Shown: piece by piece, positions 26,289 to 35,466 of the stretch
How positions within the stretch are numbered: the first letter of the stretch is position 1
Layout of the letters: each line of letters starts with the position of its first letter
Virus record (IMG/VR): IMGVR_UViG_3300031857_000005
Span: 62,001-126,000 of that record
Origin: a virus
Reading direction: 5' to 3' (one strand)
DNA length: 64,000 nt
Notes under the pieces: model-generated
Seen by the model: the letters and a program-made list of their open reading frames with translations, nothing else
The model's database searches: none
Told to the model about the DNA's origin: nothing
Position numbers and translations under genes: made by a program

Positions 26289-26948
26289 ATGGCAAGATTA
26301 AATTTAAACCCTGAATTATCAAAAGGAGATAGAGTTATATGTATCTCAATGGATGATGAATACGCTGCAGTCCCAACAGGAATACCGGGAACAGTAACCC
26401 ATGTTAGTGTTGTTTTTGGTGAAAAACAATATAATGTTAGTTGGGATAACGGATCCAAACTGGCACTTATTGATGGTGCGGATAAATGGATGAAGGAAGA
26501 GGATATGTTAAATAGAAGAAGGAAAAAAACCGATGAATCTGTTTTTGTAACCACAAAAAAGAATTTTTTAAAAGAAAACTTCTTTCAACAAAACTTAGAC
26601 TTATTTAGAAATTTTAATGTTAGATTATTACATCAATACTTAAAAGCTTTAAGAGAGTCTGGTGTTACAAATATGTTAGGTGCGGCACCATATCTTTATA
26701 TGGGTAGAGAACGAATTGCACATCAACATCATTATGAAGATTTTGATGGAGAAAGAGAGGAGGCGTTTGAGAGGGTTCTTGATATGGCAGATGAGATAAA
26801 AGATGAGATGATTCAAGGGGCAATTAAAATTCTTGAAAAAACTAATCAGGAGGTAACCCCAAGAAGGGCATCAAGACAAATTGAGGAATATGCAAGAAAA
26901 ATGTTAATGGCATATACAAAAATGGCTGGAGGGCATTTAAATCATTAA
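26289..26948 (+). CDS. DUF4314-like N-terminal domain protein, 219 aa
   Basis: Residues 10-75 (KGDRVICISMDDEYAAVPTG, then GTVTHVSV, YNVSWDNGSKLALI) fit the SH3/KOW-like DUF4314 domain, a small domain of unknown role often in mobile elements. The rest is helical, with repeated charged segments (EEAFERVLDMADEIKDEMIQ). It starts 6 bases after ATATTTAT (26275-26282), without a leader. Confidence 0.75.
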   Translation: MARLNLNPELSKGDRVICISMDDEYAAVPTGIPGTVTHVSVVFGEKQYNVSWDNGSKLALIDGADKWMKEEDMLNRRRKKTDESVFVTTKKNFLKENFFQQNLDLFRNFNVRLLHQYLKALRESGVTNMLGAAPYLYMGRERIAHQHHYEDFDGEREEAFERVLDMADEIKDEMIQGAIKILEKTNQEVTPRRASRQIEEYARKMLMAYTKMAGGHLNH

Positions 26949-26973
26949 TGATATTTATATAAAAACTAAAATT

Positions 26974-27672
26974 ATGGCACAATATTTTTTCGGAATAACA
27001 AAAGAGGAGAAAGAAAATATTCTTAACCAACATAAAACCGTTTATGACGGATATGTTACCCAATATGGACAAAGTAATGAACAACCTTTATATGTTCAAG
27101 ATTTTGCTAACGATAAGAACGGAATTACCGTATCTAATAAAGGTGAGGTTAAAACCTATACAAATATGAACATCAACGAGTCTCACTCAGGTTTGGACAT
27201 GATTGGTGACGGTGATGATGATTTAATTAATGGAACCGTTGATATTGATGATGAGTCAAACTGGGAAGATGAAGGTATTGAATTCATTTCATTAGGATTG
27301 AGTGATGATGACTGTCACGAATGTGGTGGTGAAATGGAAGAAGGTTGGGATAGTCCGGAAATGAAAAACCGTTATGATGATTATTCATCTAAAGATTATA
27401 GAGATTTACCAAAAGTATTTGGACACGGAATGTCTGATTATGAAGGAACAAGATTAATTGATCCTGAAATGGAAGATGACGATTTTGAGGAATTTAACGA
27501 TAATTATAACGATGATTTTAATTACGGTGAGGACTTTGAGGATGATGATGATTTTGAACCAATATTTGAAGATAATTTCTCTGATGAGGTGGATGATGAA
27601 ATCCTACCTGAGTTTACAGAAAAGTTGAATGAATCATTGGATATGTTTAGAAGATTTAAAAAATATAATTAA
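26974..27672 (+). CDS. Very acidic leader-type protein, 232 aa
   Basis: The start MAQYFFGITKEEKENILNQH resembles the 'EExxxIL' leaders, although it lacks a clean [LI]-x-E. The rest is extremely Asp/Glu-rich (for example DDFNYGEDFEDDDDFEP) with one CxxC-like pair (DCHECGGE). Such acidity could mimic DNA or bind basic proteins. ATATTTAT at 26951-26958. Confidence 0.7.
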   Translation: MAQYFFGITKEEKENILNQHKTVYDGYVTQYGQSNEQPLYVQDFANDKNGITVSNKGEVKTYTNMNINESHSGLDMIGDGDDDLINGTVDIDDESNWEDEGIEFISLGLSDDDCHECGGEMEEGWDSPEMKNRYDDYSSKDYRDLPKVFGHGMSDYEGTRLIDPEMEDDDFEEFNDNYNDDFNYGEDFEDDDDFEPIFEDNFSDEVDDEILPEFTEKLNESLDMFRRFKKYN

Positions 27673-27711
27673 TTATTTCTTTTAAACATTAATTAGTTAA
27701 TCTTTACTCAA

Positions 27712-28017
27712 ATGGAAATTAACGAAATAGTATCATACTACATACACGAGGGATCAAGGAGATTAGAGGTTTCCTTCAGATTGATGAACGACAACGACGA
27801 CGAGGTTAGAAACGATATCATTAATATAGATGAAGCCGAGGATTTCGGTTATAATTTAATCCAGGAAGGATTTGATTTATTTGATGATGAAGATAATGAA
27901 GATGACTTTGACGATTTTGATGACTTTGACTCAATTGATGAAGAAACTCTAATTACCTACCTTAACGAATATTATATCGTTAACCCAACAAAATTACCAA
28001 AACCTGAATTATTTTAA
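27712..28017 (+). CDS. Acidic hypothetical protein, 101 aa
   Basis: The N-terminus is ordinary alpha/beta (VSYYIHEGSRRLEVSFRLMN). The middle is an Asp run (DDEDNEDDFDDFDDFDSIDE). Follows the other acidic protein by 39 bases; the two may be related in role. A shared terminator with the convergent lipoprotein gene lies immediately after. Confidence 0.65.
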   Translation: MEINEIVSYYIHEGSRRLEVSFRLMNDNDDEVRNDIINIDEAEDFGYNLIQEGFDLFDDEDNEDDFDDFDDFDSIDEETLITYLNEYYIVNPTKLPKPELF

Positions 28018-28044
28018 GAGTTGATCCATTAAGGACCAACTCTT
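28016..28044. terminator. Bidirectional terminator
   Basis: AAGAGTTG-A-TCC/GGA-C-CAACTCTT stem overlapping the end of the acidic ORF and lying between converging genes. Confidence 0.7.
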
Positions 28045-28535
28045 GTTAGAATTAAAGTTACCGATACATTAGAACCAGCACTTCCGTTAGCCCAAGTTCC
28101 TGTGGTACGAAGAACCAATGTTTCATTACCATCATCAACAATCTTAAATGTTCTCGTTGATCCATCAATGTCAACTTGGATATACCCCAAATCAAACTGA
28201 GTGGTTTGTCCGTGAACATAGTAATAATATTCTTTAGTCCAATTAACCGAACCATCAGGATTATCAATTGGTTTGAACCTCATCATGGAATAATCCATAT
28301 GAATTCGAGTAAAACCAACTTCAATTGAATCCATTGGAAATTTCTCACTTGGGTTTACATACAAATCACCAGGGTAATAAACCATATTATTACTTGATGA
28401 AGTATTATCAACTTCTTCGTATGTTACCTTATCAATACGATACTCACCACTCAAACTAACAAGAGTTGATTGTTCGTATTTAACACAAGAAGTTAAAAGA
28501 AAAATTGACACGAGGAAATAAAGAATTCTTTTCAT
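28029..28535 (-). CDS. Lipoprotein, 168 aa
   Basis: The signal MKRILYFLVSIFLLTSC contains a lipobox (LLTSC, Cys 17). The mature part is beta-rich, with lipocalin-like or barrel-like repeats of strands (SGEYRIDKVTYEE; FDLGYIQVDIDGSTRTFKIV; ETLVLRTTGTWANG). Likely anchored in an inner or outer membrane leaflet of the host. It may be a host-range or superinfection factor; this is a guess. Confidence 0.75.
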   Translation of the reverse strand: MKRILYFLVSIFLLTSCVKYEQSTLVSLSGEYRIDKVTYEEVDNTSSSNNMVYYPGDLYVNPSEKFPMDSIEVGFTRIHMDYSMMRFKPIDNPDGSVNWTKEYYYYVHGQTTQFDLGYIQVDIDGSTRTFKIVDDGNETLVLRTTGTWANGSAGSNVSVTLILTRVGP

Positions 28536-28610
28536 AGTTTATTTGTTTATTATTTTATGAATACAAAGATATGGAAATTTATTTAATCTACAAGTATTTA
28601 TATAAATAAT

Positions 28611-28862
28611 ATGGAAACAAATTTAGACGAGTTAATTTACTTGATGAAAAAATATACCTATACCGATGATAATAACGGTGAAATAGGTGAACAAGACGAA
28701 GGTGGGGGAGCGGCTGCAACAGGAGGTGGTGGTGAAGGATATCCTACCGTTACAAAGTGGGAAACAGGACTCACTAGAAGTGTTGCAAATACCATAGACG
28801 ATAAAGTGACTTGGAAGTCCTTGAATAAACTTGTAAGGGGTAAGGCAAACACATTATTATGA
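28611..28862 (+). CDS. Leader-type protein with Gly-rich linker, 83 aa
   Basis: METNLDELIYLMKKYTYTDD leads to IGEQDEGGG, a possible I-G-E cut, then an Ala/Gly linker and a conserved-looking core (YPTVTKWETGLTRSVANTID). A TATTTAT motif lies at 28595-28601. The stop overlaps the next gene by 4 bases. Confidence 0.65.
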   Translation: METNLDELIYLMKKYTYTDDNNGEIGEQDEGGGAAATGGGGEGYPTVTKWETGLTRSVANTIDDKVTWKSLNKLVRGKANTLL

Positions 28863-30136
28863 ATAATACTGATGAAATATTGAAGAGAATACTTCTTAAT
28901 ATGAAGTACGATTCAAGAAAAACTTTGAGTGAAAATAGTAGTCTATTATCCGAAAATGATAAAAGGGATACTAAAGAATATTGGGACAATCTTTACAAAA
29001 AAGGTAAAGTAAGTAAAGATATGTATGATTATCATATTGAAAGGATTGAGGGTTTAGAATTAACTAAATCTTTTACTAAAGGTATGAAACAAAAAGAATT
29101 TCAAGGTAACGAGGAATGGAATGATCAACCCAAAAATTCGGTATATAATGTTTATGACAAATCAACTATAGTAACTTATAAATCTGTAATACCTGGCAAA
29201 TTTTTAACCGCACCTTTACTTGGGACACCTAGTGTAAAACCATTATCTTACCATAGTAAAAATCAACCTTACTACGAAGAAGGTGCAAAAAGAATGTTTG
29301 GGTTGGCTTGTCAAGTACTTTCAGGGACAAATGATAAATATAAAGTTGGGTATGATAATATGACAGATTATTATATGGATGATAATGGTAATAGATGTCA
29401 ACCAACAAAATCATACATTGAGATAACAAATACTGGTAGAGATAAAAAGTACGATTACCAAAGAATATCCGACATGGATAATAGAAATAAGGAATACTTT
29501 TACCGACAAAAAAATACTACAGAATGGAAAACACCGAATTATAAGATGAAAGAATCTATAATGAGTGGAGTTACATTTGATTCAGGAGGAATAAACATCC
29601 AAGGGATAAAACAAAGAACTAAATATGAATACCCAGCAGGATGCAAACCTTTACCATTTGATACTTGTTTAAGATGGTCGTGGAGATCACTTTATGAATA
29701 TGGAGGTGTTGATGGAGGACTTGATTCATTTGAATATTTTGAGAACAAAGACTCAACAAAAATAACTTATAAAGCGTGTATTAGGGTTGATGACTTTTAC
29801 ACACCTTGGTTATCTGAATATGCTGGTTATTATGATACATCAAAAATATCGGAAGGTAGTTATAACGAATCTTTAGGGGTTAAAATTGGGATGACTTGTC
29901 CTAAAGGTGCGATAACGTCATTACCATCAACACCAAGTGTTTATTACGGTAGTGAAAATAATCAATCAGTTTCTGATTTAGAGAAAAAAGATGAATTGGC
30001 TCGTAAATATTCCGCAGAAGCGGAATCTTACTATAAAGAAAAATCCGCATACAATAGAGTAGGTGAAAGAACACAATTAGAAATTGATGCAATGTCTTCA
30101 GTAGTATCGGGTGGTTTAAGAATTGTAGGAAAATAA
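28859..30136 (+). CDS. Leader-type hypothetical protein, 425 aa
   Basis: It starts MNNTDEILKRILLNMKYDSR and has L-S-E sites near 24 and 32. A long soluble body rich in Tyr, Lys and Asp contains several Cys (LACQVLSG, NRCQPTKSY, GCKPLPFDTCLRWSW) that could form disulfides. It ends two bases before the next gene. No enzyme domain recognised; coupling with 28611 and 30138 suggests one functional set. Confidence 0.75.
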   Translation: MNNTDEILKRILLNMKYDSRKTLSENSSLLSENDKRDTKEYWDNLYKKGKVSKDMYDYHIERIEGLELTKSFTKGMKQKEFQGNEEWNDQPKNSVYNVYDKSTIVTYKSVIPGKFLTAPLLGTPSVKPLSYHSKNQPYYEEGAKRMFGLACQVLSGTNDKYKVGYDNMTDYYMDDNGNRCQPTKSYIEITNTGRDKKYDYQRISDMDNRNKEYFYRQKNTTEWKTPNYKMKESIMSGVTFDSGGINIQGIKQRTKYEYPAGCKPLPFDTCLRWSWRSLYEYGGVDGGLDSFEYFENKDSTKITYKACIRVDDFYTPWLSEYAGYYDTSKISEGSYNESLGVKIGMTCPKGAITSLPSTPSVYYGSENNQSVSDLEKKDELARKYSAEAESYYKEKSAYNRVGERTQLEIDAMSSVVSGGLRIVGK

Positions 30137-30137
30137 T

Positions 30138-32402
30138 ATGGAAAAGAATTTAAAACAAATATTATCGGAAATGAAAAAACTTATGGAATATAACCCATCC
30201 ATAGGTAAAATAATTAACGAACAAGATCCAGATTTTGACATTGACCCAAGATTAGGTTCTCAAAAATCTGATCGTTTGGGTAAAGGAGGTACATTTGATA
30301 GACAACAAAAAGAATTAACAAGAAAAGGTGTAAAATCAACTGATGGATATTTTTATAGACAAAGTTTTAATGAACATAAAGGATACTTTGATAATAATAT
30401 GATGTTAGGAGAATGTTTTGACATAATCAATTTCACAACAAATGATAATGCACTAACTTCAATGAATATTCCTAAAGATAAAATGTTTAAAGACGAAATC
30501 GGGTATTATATTAAAGGTAAAACCAATGCATACGGAGATTCAAGAGACATTAGAATTTATTTACCAAAAGATGATTTTTTTAGAAATTTAAATGGTGTTG
30601 TTAAATCATTTATTGCTTACCAAACTTGTAATGATCAAAAAAGAAAACAAGGAGGTAGAAAATATAATTTAGTGTATCAATTAACAGATCCATCAAAAGC
30701 GGTTATAAATCAAATTATTGACGGTAATGGGTTTCAAATCATTGACGGTGAAGTTTCAAGAGGGTGGACAATAAGTCAATTTGGTGGTAACCAGTCTGGG
30801 TATTTTAGAAGTAAATCTGAAGAATATGATGATGTAATTGGTGGTGATCCAAGTTTAAAGGGATCTTTATTACCTCAAGATTTTTCTGAATTTTCATTAG
30901 ATAATTACGGTGAAGAATATGGTAGATCAGATTTTGATATATGGTATGATTCTGGTTGGGGAACTGCTGTGAGTATTGGTGTTGCAATTTTAGCGTCTAT
31001 CGTTACTGGTGGTATTGCGGCAGGTGTTGGGCTAACAAGTAGATTCGCAATTTTAGGTGCCGAATTGGCGGGTGAATTATTAATTGCGATACCTGAAGCA
31101 ATATATCTAAAAGGTAGAGGTTTAAATAGCGGTGCCGCAATGGTATTATTATTTTCATTGATACCCGTATTAAATGCTAGTGGTTTTGCAAAAAAAATAA
31201 CAGGAACATTAACAGATAAAGAAATATCGAATTTAATTAAAAAGATATCACAAGATGCAGAACAAGGTGCGTTTAAAACACCTGGAGATGTTAAAGCATG
31301 GATTAAAGGTTTAGATGATAAAACAAGAAAATTTGTTGAGGAAACATTACAAAATGGTTCGGACGCATTAAAACAGGTTAATAAAGAAGTATTAGTTAAA
31401 GATATTAATGATGGTTTAAAAAAAATACTTAATGAAGTTAGAACAAATAAAGTGGTTACTAAAGAAATTGCCGAAAGTGTTGACAAATTATTTGCTGATT
31501 ACGCTAAAAGTTATGCAAGCACATTTAAATTAATAGGACTTGATTTGGTGGCGGTTTTTTCGTCTATGCCAATAATTAAAACATTAGTTAAAGACGATGA
31601 AGAAATAATGAAAGACCCTCAAGGTTTTTTAGAAAATGTTAAGAAGAACATTGAATTGGTTTTTGGAAATGCTGACGAAAAGATTAGGAAAAAAGCCGAA
31701 GAGGAATGTAAAAAATTACAATCAGATTTTATTAATGCAACAACAACAGATGAACAATTAGAAAAAGGTAAATTATATCTTAATTTTTTAAGGGATATTG
31801 GGAATACCGGCAAAATAGATTATGAAGAAATGAGTACTGAAGCATATAAAGTTTTGTTACAAATGGTTTTATATGATATTAAGAAGGAATATTATGTTGC
31901 TTATGCGAATAATCAAACTAAAGAAATTTTAGAAAGTAAGAATAAATATAATCAATTAGTTAACACTACTGAAAAATTTGAGCAATCCCTATTAAGTTTT
32001 TGTTCTGATTTACCAATGACACCATTTCAAAATTATCAAGAGGCTTGTGAGTTTTTAACTTGGGTTAGTACAAATAAAAAGAATTTTTATTTCACAATTT
32101 CTTTTGAGGATGGAACTGAAATGACGGTTATAGGAGTTAAATCTTGTGATTTTAAGAAAAATGAATTGGGTTATTCTGACTCATTCATTATGAATGAATG
32201 TGAAATTAGAAATGCATATAGTCAATATGGTACGGAGTACTCAAAAATAGTTCCGACTACTATTACATCATCACAAGTAAGTGAAACTAAAAATTGGCAA
32301 TATAAAGATAGTGATGGGAATTGGGTTGATTGTACCAAAACTCAAGCCGATGCTAGAAAAAAGAAAGGTCAAGAAATTAGAGAAAAACCAAAAATGAATT
32401 AA
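30138..32402 (+). CDS. Large leader-type protein with membrane-active segment, 754 aa
   Basis: The start MEKNLKQILSEMKKLMEYNP leads to KIINEQDPD, giving I-N-E near 24-26. A Gly/Ala-rich hydrophobic region at about 275-350 (VSIGVAILASIVTGGIAAGV; LLIAIPEAIYLKG; VLLFSLIPVLNASGF) may cross or form pores in a membrane. Long helical stretches follow. The last ~40 residues (NWQYKDSDGNWVDCTKTQAD) form a module repeated at the start of the 35467 frame. It may be an ejected, channel-forming internal protein; function is inferred. Confidence 0.75.
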   Translation: MEKNLKQILSEMKKLMEYNPSIGKIINEQDPDFDIDPRLGSQKSDRLGKGGTFDRQQKELTRKGVKSTDGYFYRQSFNEHKGYFDNNMMLGECFDIINFTTNDNALTSMNIPKDKMFKDEIGYYIKGKTNAYGDSRDIRIYLPKDDFFRNLNGVVKSFIAYQTCNDQKRKQGGRKYNLVYQLTDPSKAVINQIIDGNGFQIIDGEVSRGWTISQFGGNQSGYFRSKSEEYDDVIGGDPSLKGSLLPQDFSEFSLDNYGEEYGRSDFDIWYDSGWGTAVSIGVAILASIVTGGIAAGVGLTSRFAILGAELAGELLIAIPEAIYLKGRGLNSGAAMVLLFSLIPVLNASGFAKKITGTLTDKEISNLIKKISQDAEQGAFKTPGDVKAWIKGLDDKTRKFVEETLQNGSDALKQVNKEVLVKDINDGLKKILNEVRTNKVVTKEIAESVDKLFADYAKSYASTFKLIGLDLVAVFSSMPIIKTLVKDDEEIMKDPQGFLENVKKNIELVFGNADEKIRKKAEEECKKLQSDFINATTTDEQLEKGKLYLNFLRDIGNTGKIDYEEMSTEAYKVLLQMVLYDIKKEYYVAYANNQTKEILESKNKYNQLVNTTEKFEQSLLSFCSDLPMTPFQNYQEACEFLTWVSTNKKNFYFTISFEDGTEMTVIGVKSCDFKKNELGYSDSFIMNECEIRNAYSQYGTEYSKIVPTTITSSQVSETKNWQYKDSDGNWVDCTKTQADARKKKGQEIREKPKMN

Positions 32403-32418
32403 AATAATCTATACTATA

Positions 32419-33900
32419 ATGCGAAAAATAATTACCGAAATAAACAGAATTAGAGAAATGATAGGAGTATCCTTAATTGTTGAGGGTATTGGTGATGTTT
32501 TAAACATATTTACTAATTTAGGTAAAAAAAGTATTAAAGAATTAAGTAATGAGGAACAAGAAATTATAAGTAAACTCATTAAAGATTCTGCCGAAATACA
32601 AAGAGCCGGTATAAGAAGTATTGATGATGTTATGTCAGATGCTGGAAAACAATTATTATTAAAAACCATTAGAGAAAATAGTGTTGCGGTTAAAAATGTT
32701 TTTTCGGATATTATTACAAAATACGCTAACAACTCAATGGTAATAATTAATAAAAATTTAGAATTAATTCCTGATTTAAAAACTGAATTATCTAAATTAA
32801 AGGCAGGACCAAATACCGCTCTTGATATAATACGAAAAATAGAAAGTAACGGAATTCAAAATATAGATACATTACAATTAGCAGCACTTAAAAAAACATT
32901 AACAGACGCAAAAACCACCTTTGTTGGTAATTCTAAAATGATAACCTATCTTGATGATGTTACCGAACAAGTTGATGGGTACATTAAATCTAATTCAATT
33001 AAAATTGACGACATAATAACACAAGATACTCCACAAATGGGTGGAGGTAAAATTAAAAATCCCCAAAGAACTATTTATGAACAAAAACCTGACGGATCGG
33101 TTGGTGAAATTGAAATGCCTTCTTGGGTTTGGGATAATTGGTGGAAAGATGGAGATATTCGTGGTGGTAATATTATATTGGAACTAAAGAATAAAGTTAG
33201 TAGAATTGATAATAAAACTTTTAATCCTAATGACATTAAAGTTTTAAACTTTACTACCGACTCAGGAGGTAGAGAATATTATGAACTATTATTACCAACA
33301 AACGATAAAGTAATTTTATATAAATCATCAGGAACTGGATCACCTGAATTAAAACAAAAGGGTGATTGGCAAATAGTTAATGGTTTTACATCACATCCTA
33401 ATGATAATAATTTCTTTTGGGTAGCAAAAGATGTGAACTCAACACAATATACTAAAGGAGAAAGTAGATACTTTACAGATTTATCTGATTATTTAAAACA
33501 AAATGGAGACAATCCAATAACTCTTTTAGGTAATAAAAGCGTGTTTAGTAATATAAAACCAAAAACAGAATTAAATTTTTTATCAAATAAATTTGGAGAT
33601 ACTTCAGAAATAAATTGGTCGGTTATTACAAATGCAAAAAATATTGTTGACTATGACAAATTAATAAATGATGCGTTTACAACAGGTGATTTTAGTAAAA
33701 TATCAAGATCAGGATTTGAAAATTATGATATACCTAATTTTAGGGAATACTTAATGGATATGTATTATAAAAATGTCAACCCAGATTATGGTACCCCAAT
33801 AAATTTAAAACAAAATGAAAGTCCATCAAATTGGTATGATTACCAACAACCAGGGTTTTCAAGAAGTCCGTATGAAAAATATGGTGCTGGATCAAACTAA
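32419..33900 (+). CDS. Leader-bearing modular protein, paralogue A, 493 aa
   Basis: The leader MRKIITEINRIREMIGVSLI continues V-E-G (I-V-E site). Residues 1-190 are nearly identical to the next gene, while the C-terminal 300 residues are unrelated to it and look soluble and beta-rich (PSWVWDNWWKDGDIRG). So this is a common N-module with a swapped effector-like tail. No promoter motif directly upstream; probably transcribed with 28611-32402. Confidence 0.8.
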   Translation: MRKIITEINRIREMIGVSLIVEGIGDVLNIFTNLGKKSIKELSNEEQEIISKLIKDSAEIQRAGIRSIDDVMSDAGKQLLLKTIRENSVAVKNVFSDIITKYANNSMVIINKNLELIPDLKTELSKLKAGPNTALDIIRKIESNGIQNIDTLQLAALKKTLTDAKTTFVGNSKMITYLDDVTEQVDGYIKSNSIKIDDIITQDTPQMGGGKIKNPQRTIYEQKPDGSVGEIEMPSWVWDNWWKDGDIRGGNIILELKNKVSRIDNKTFNPNDIKVLNFTTDSGGREYYELLLPTNDKVILYKSSGTGSPELKQKGDWQIVNGFTSHPNDNNFFWVAKDVNSTQYTKGESRYFTDLSDYLKQNGDNPITLLGNKSVFSNIKPKTELNFLSNKFGDTSEINWSVITNAKNIVDYDKLINDAFTTGDFSKISRSGFENYDIPNFREYLMDMYYKNVNPDYGTPINLKQNESPSNWYDYQQPGFSRSPYEKYGAGSN

Positions 33901-33949
33901 TATATTCAATTTTTACTCTTTGGTTATATTTATATAAAAAATCATAATT

Positions 33950-35446
33950 ATGAACACAAAAAAAAATAATCTTTTACTTGAAATAAACAGAATTAGAGAA
34001 ATGATAGGGGTATCCTTAATTGTTGAGGGTATTGGTGATATTGCGGATTTTTTCACTCGTTTAGGTAAAAAAGCCGTTTCAGAATTAAGTGATGAAGAAG
34101 CGGATACTCTTAGAAAACTCATTAAAGATTCTGCCGAAATACAAAGAGCCGGTATAAGAAGTATTGATGATGTTATGTCAGATGCTGGAAAACAATTATT
34201 ATTAAAAACCATTAGAGAAAATAGTGTTGCGGTTAAAAGTACCTTTAATAAAATTGTGTCAGATTATGCAAAAACTAGCATGACAATGATTAATTCCAAT
34301 CTAAAATCAATACCTGATTTAGAAACTGAATTATCTAAATTAAAGGCAGGTCCAAATACCGCCCTTGATTTAATACAAAAAATAGAAAAAGAAGGTACTG
34401 AAAATTTAGATACTTTACAATTGGCGGCACTTAAAAAAACATTAACAGACGCAAAAACTACATTTGCAGGTAATCTTAGAATGACGACATACCTTGATGA
34501 TGTTTCAGAACAAGTTGATGGTGTTATAAAAGCAAAAAATGTGGATGTAAATATTGAATCTGCTGGTACTAAAACAACTAAAACCGCAGCCGATGAAATT
34601 GCTGAGGAAGCTTCTAAAAAAATTACCGCATCACAACAACAATCAATATTGGATGGTGTAAATAAAATGAGTGACGATGAGGCTCAAAAAGTATTAGATG
34701 ACATTAAAAATGGTAAAGGTTCATTTGAACCTCAAAAAATGGTTAAAGCAGGTTTTGATTTAGAGGCAATTAAAAAGGCAACTAAAGCCGTATTTGAGAT
34801 ATTGAGTTTACCTATTGAGGGTGTATTTAAATTATTAGAGGCGTTTAGAGTCATACCTAAAGGGGTTGTTGGACCTAAGGTTTATTTGTATATTACAATG
34901 ACTATATTTGTTGGTATTGTTGGATGGCAATTAATTGATTGGTGGTTTTTGGGAGGTGAACCACCAATAAAAATTGACACATCCAATATTAAATTATTTG
35001 ATAGCGAGGAATTAAATTGTATTCAACGGGTTCAGGGTAGTGAAAACCTAAATAAAGATATGTTAAACTATGCGGCAATAAATTTTGGTTGTGCTAAAAC
35101 TAAAGATGCTACAGGGAACGATAAAATAAGTGGATTTGCGATTGATGAAAATAATTTAATGGTTGTTGTATATCCTAACTGTCAGGAAAAATATTCTGTT
35201 GATTCCGGTGGAGGTACTGGTAAAAAAGAAAGTTCTACTTGTGAAGAATCGAATATGGGTGGTGGAGACGAGGAGAATAGTGAGGAATCAACCGGATCAT
35301 ATGAAAATAATGAGACAGACTTCAATAGATGGTTAGGAATTAAAGGATGGTCAGGAATTTGGGATTCATCACTACCAGAAGTAACTGACAATAGTGGTGA
35401 ACCACAACTTTATGAATTTAAAAATGGTGAATGGGTTTTAATCTAA
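33950..35446 (+). CDS. Leader-bearing modular protein, paralogue B, 498 aa
   Basis: Leader MNTKKNNLLLEINRIREMIG with L-L-E and, later, I-V-E sites. Its N-module duplicates the 32419 protein, and a >100-base DNA block is identical. The C-terminal part differs: a helical segment, a hydrophobic stretch near 305-325 (GPKVYLYITMTIFVGIVGWQ), then an acidic Ser/Glu-rich region. ATATTTAT at 33926-33933. Confidence 0.8.
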   Translation: MNTKKNNLLLEINRIREMIGVSLIVEGIGDIADFFTRLGKKAVSELSDEEADTLRKLIKDSAEIQRAGIRSIDDVMSDAGKQLLLKTIRENSVAVKSTFNKIVSDYAKTSMTMINSNLKSIPDLETELSKLKAGPNTALDLIQKIEKEGTENLDTLQLAALKKTLTDAKTTFAGNLRMTTYLDDVSEQVDGVIKAKNVDVNIESAGTKTTKTAADEIAEEASKKITASQQQSILDGVNKMSDDEAQKVLDDIKNGKGSFEPQKMVKAGFDLEAIKKATKAVFEILSLPIEGVFKLLEAFRVIPKGVVGPKVYLYITMTIFVGIVGWQLIDWWFLGGEPPIKIDTSNIKLFDSEELNCIQRVQGSENLNKDMLNYAAINFGCAKTKDATGNDKISGFAIDENNLMVVVYPNCQEKYSVDSGGGTGKKESSTCEESNMGGGDEENSEESTGSYENNETDFNRWLGIKGWSGIWDSSLPEVTDNSGEPQLYEFKNGEWVLI

Positions 35447-35466
35447 ACTAAAAAAATGTATCAAAA

